Source of the DNA: Vibrionales bacterium SWAT-3
Lineage (GTDB): Bacteria > Pseudomonadota > Gammaproteobacteria > Enterobacterales > Vibrionaceae
Reading direction: 5' to 3'
DNA length: 64,000 nucleotides
Assembly: GCA_000169995.1 (NCBI GenBank)
Contig: AAZW01000008.1
Location: 1 to 64,000 of the forward strand
The notes under the pieces are model-generated. The model made no database searches. It was not told the origin of the DNA and was given only the letters and a program-made list of their open reading frames with translations. Numbering within the stretch: the first letter of the stretch is position 1; every line of letters starts with the position of its first letter. Below, piece after piece: positions 63,974-64,000 of the stretch. The translations under genes were made by a program, and so were the position numbers.

Positions 63974-64000
63974 ATGAATTTTGATTTGTGGTTTGCGTTT
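63974..64000 (+). CDS. Start of a gene cut by the window end
   Basis: ATG at 63974 with AAAGGGA 8 bp upstream opens the frame MNFDLWFAF to the last base. Nine residues cannot identify it; the start is hydrophobic, compatible with a membrane protein such as an amino-acid exporter next to a divergent LysR gene. Confidence 0.5.

Noticed and set aside
1..64000. tRNA, rRNA, prophage, toxin-antitoxin or restriction-modification loci
   Set aside because: I looked for characteristic sequences and gene families of these and saw none.

Overview
This window comes from the secondary chromosome (chromosome II) of a Vibrio, starting inside its replication origin. Evidence: regularly spaced GATC-containing iterons of the RctB-binding type, a DnaA box, the chromosome II partition pair parA2-parB2, and several copies of the chromosome II parS2 palindrome (TTTACANTGTAAA). 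Farther in lie vqmA with the adjacent VqmR small-RNA locus, a Lap (LapD/LapG/LapBC) set and a proline utilisation locus, all familiar from vibrio chromosome II. I cannot name the species. A stranded lateral-flagellum export block points to a lineage that has, or had, lateral flagella.

Layout. 1-1114: origin and control region (iterons, DnaA box, 39-mer-like sites, one parS2). 1115-3312: parA2, parB2. 3349-4768: an IS3-family element in the loop of the parAB2 terminator, with its transposase ORF B broken by a stop codon. 4828-7084: tmcA, three parS2 sites and a tandem octamer repeat. 7359-10834: a DUF342 protein and an SgrR-like regulator. 10992-17160: lapC-lapG-lapD-lapB, an adhesin secretion and c-di-GMP-controlled retention system whose adhesin is not in the window. 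17273-20520: a two-component pair whose response regulator has a decayed sigma54-activator domain. 20688-22540: pdxH, vqmA, vqmR. 22609-25730: two tandem envelope paralogues with coiled coils and PEGA domains, one also carrying an FGE-sulfatase (SUMF1) domain. 26061-26090: an RctB 39-mer-like site about 25 kb from the origin. 26214-32747: AraC regulator, putA, a separate gene for the PutA C-terminal domain, and putP. 32748-42038: small regulators, small proteins, an ABC transporter, CtlX, a hydrolase and a GNAT protein, with two or three more parS2 sites.

42145-47063 is a rearranged junction. A lateral flagellar export block (flhB, fliR, fliQ, fliP, fliN, 3' end of fliM) ends at an ISL3 element that has no target duplication, and on its other side the element cuts off the 3' end of a carotenoid oxygenase gene. 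49108-57880: mixed metabolic and regulatory genes, including a DUF2975/XRE pair with a perfect operator-like palindrome and a chemoreceptor split by a frameshift. 57993-62871: a sigma54 activator (AcoR type) divergent from an aldehyde dehydrogenase with a -24/-12 promoter; an ISAs1 element with a clean 10-bp duplication has split the dehydrogenase. 62966-64000: a LysR regulator and the first codons of a divergent gene.

Three different insertion sequences and five damaged genes (IS3 orfB, fliM, carotenoid oxygenase, chemoreceptor, aldehyde dehydrogenase) show recent IS activity near the origin. I did not find a wholly new multi-gene defence or mobile system. The strongest unusual signals are the distant RctB-type site, the split PutA, the decayed response regulator, the IS in the parAB2 terminator and the ISL3-mediated junction.
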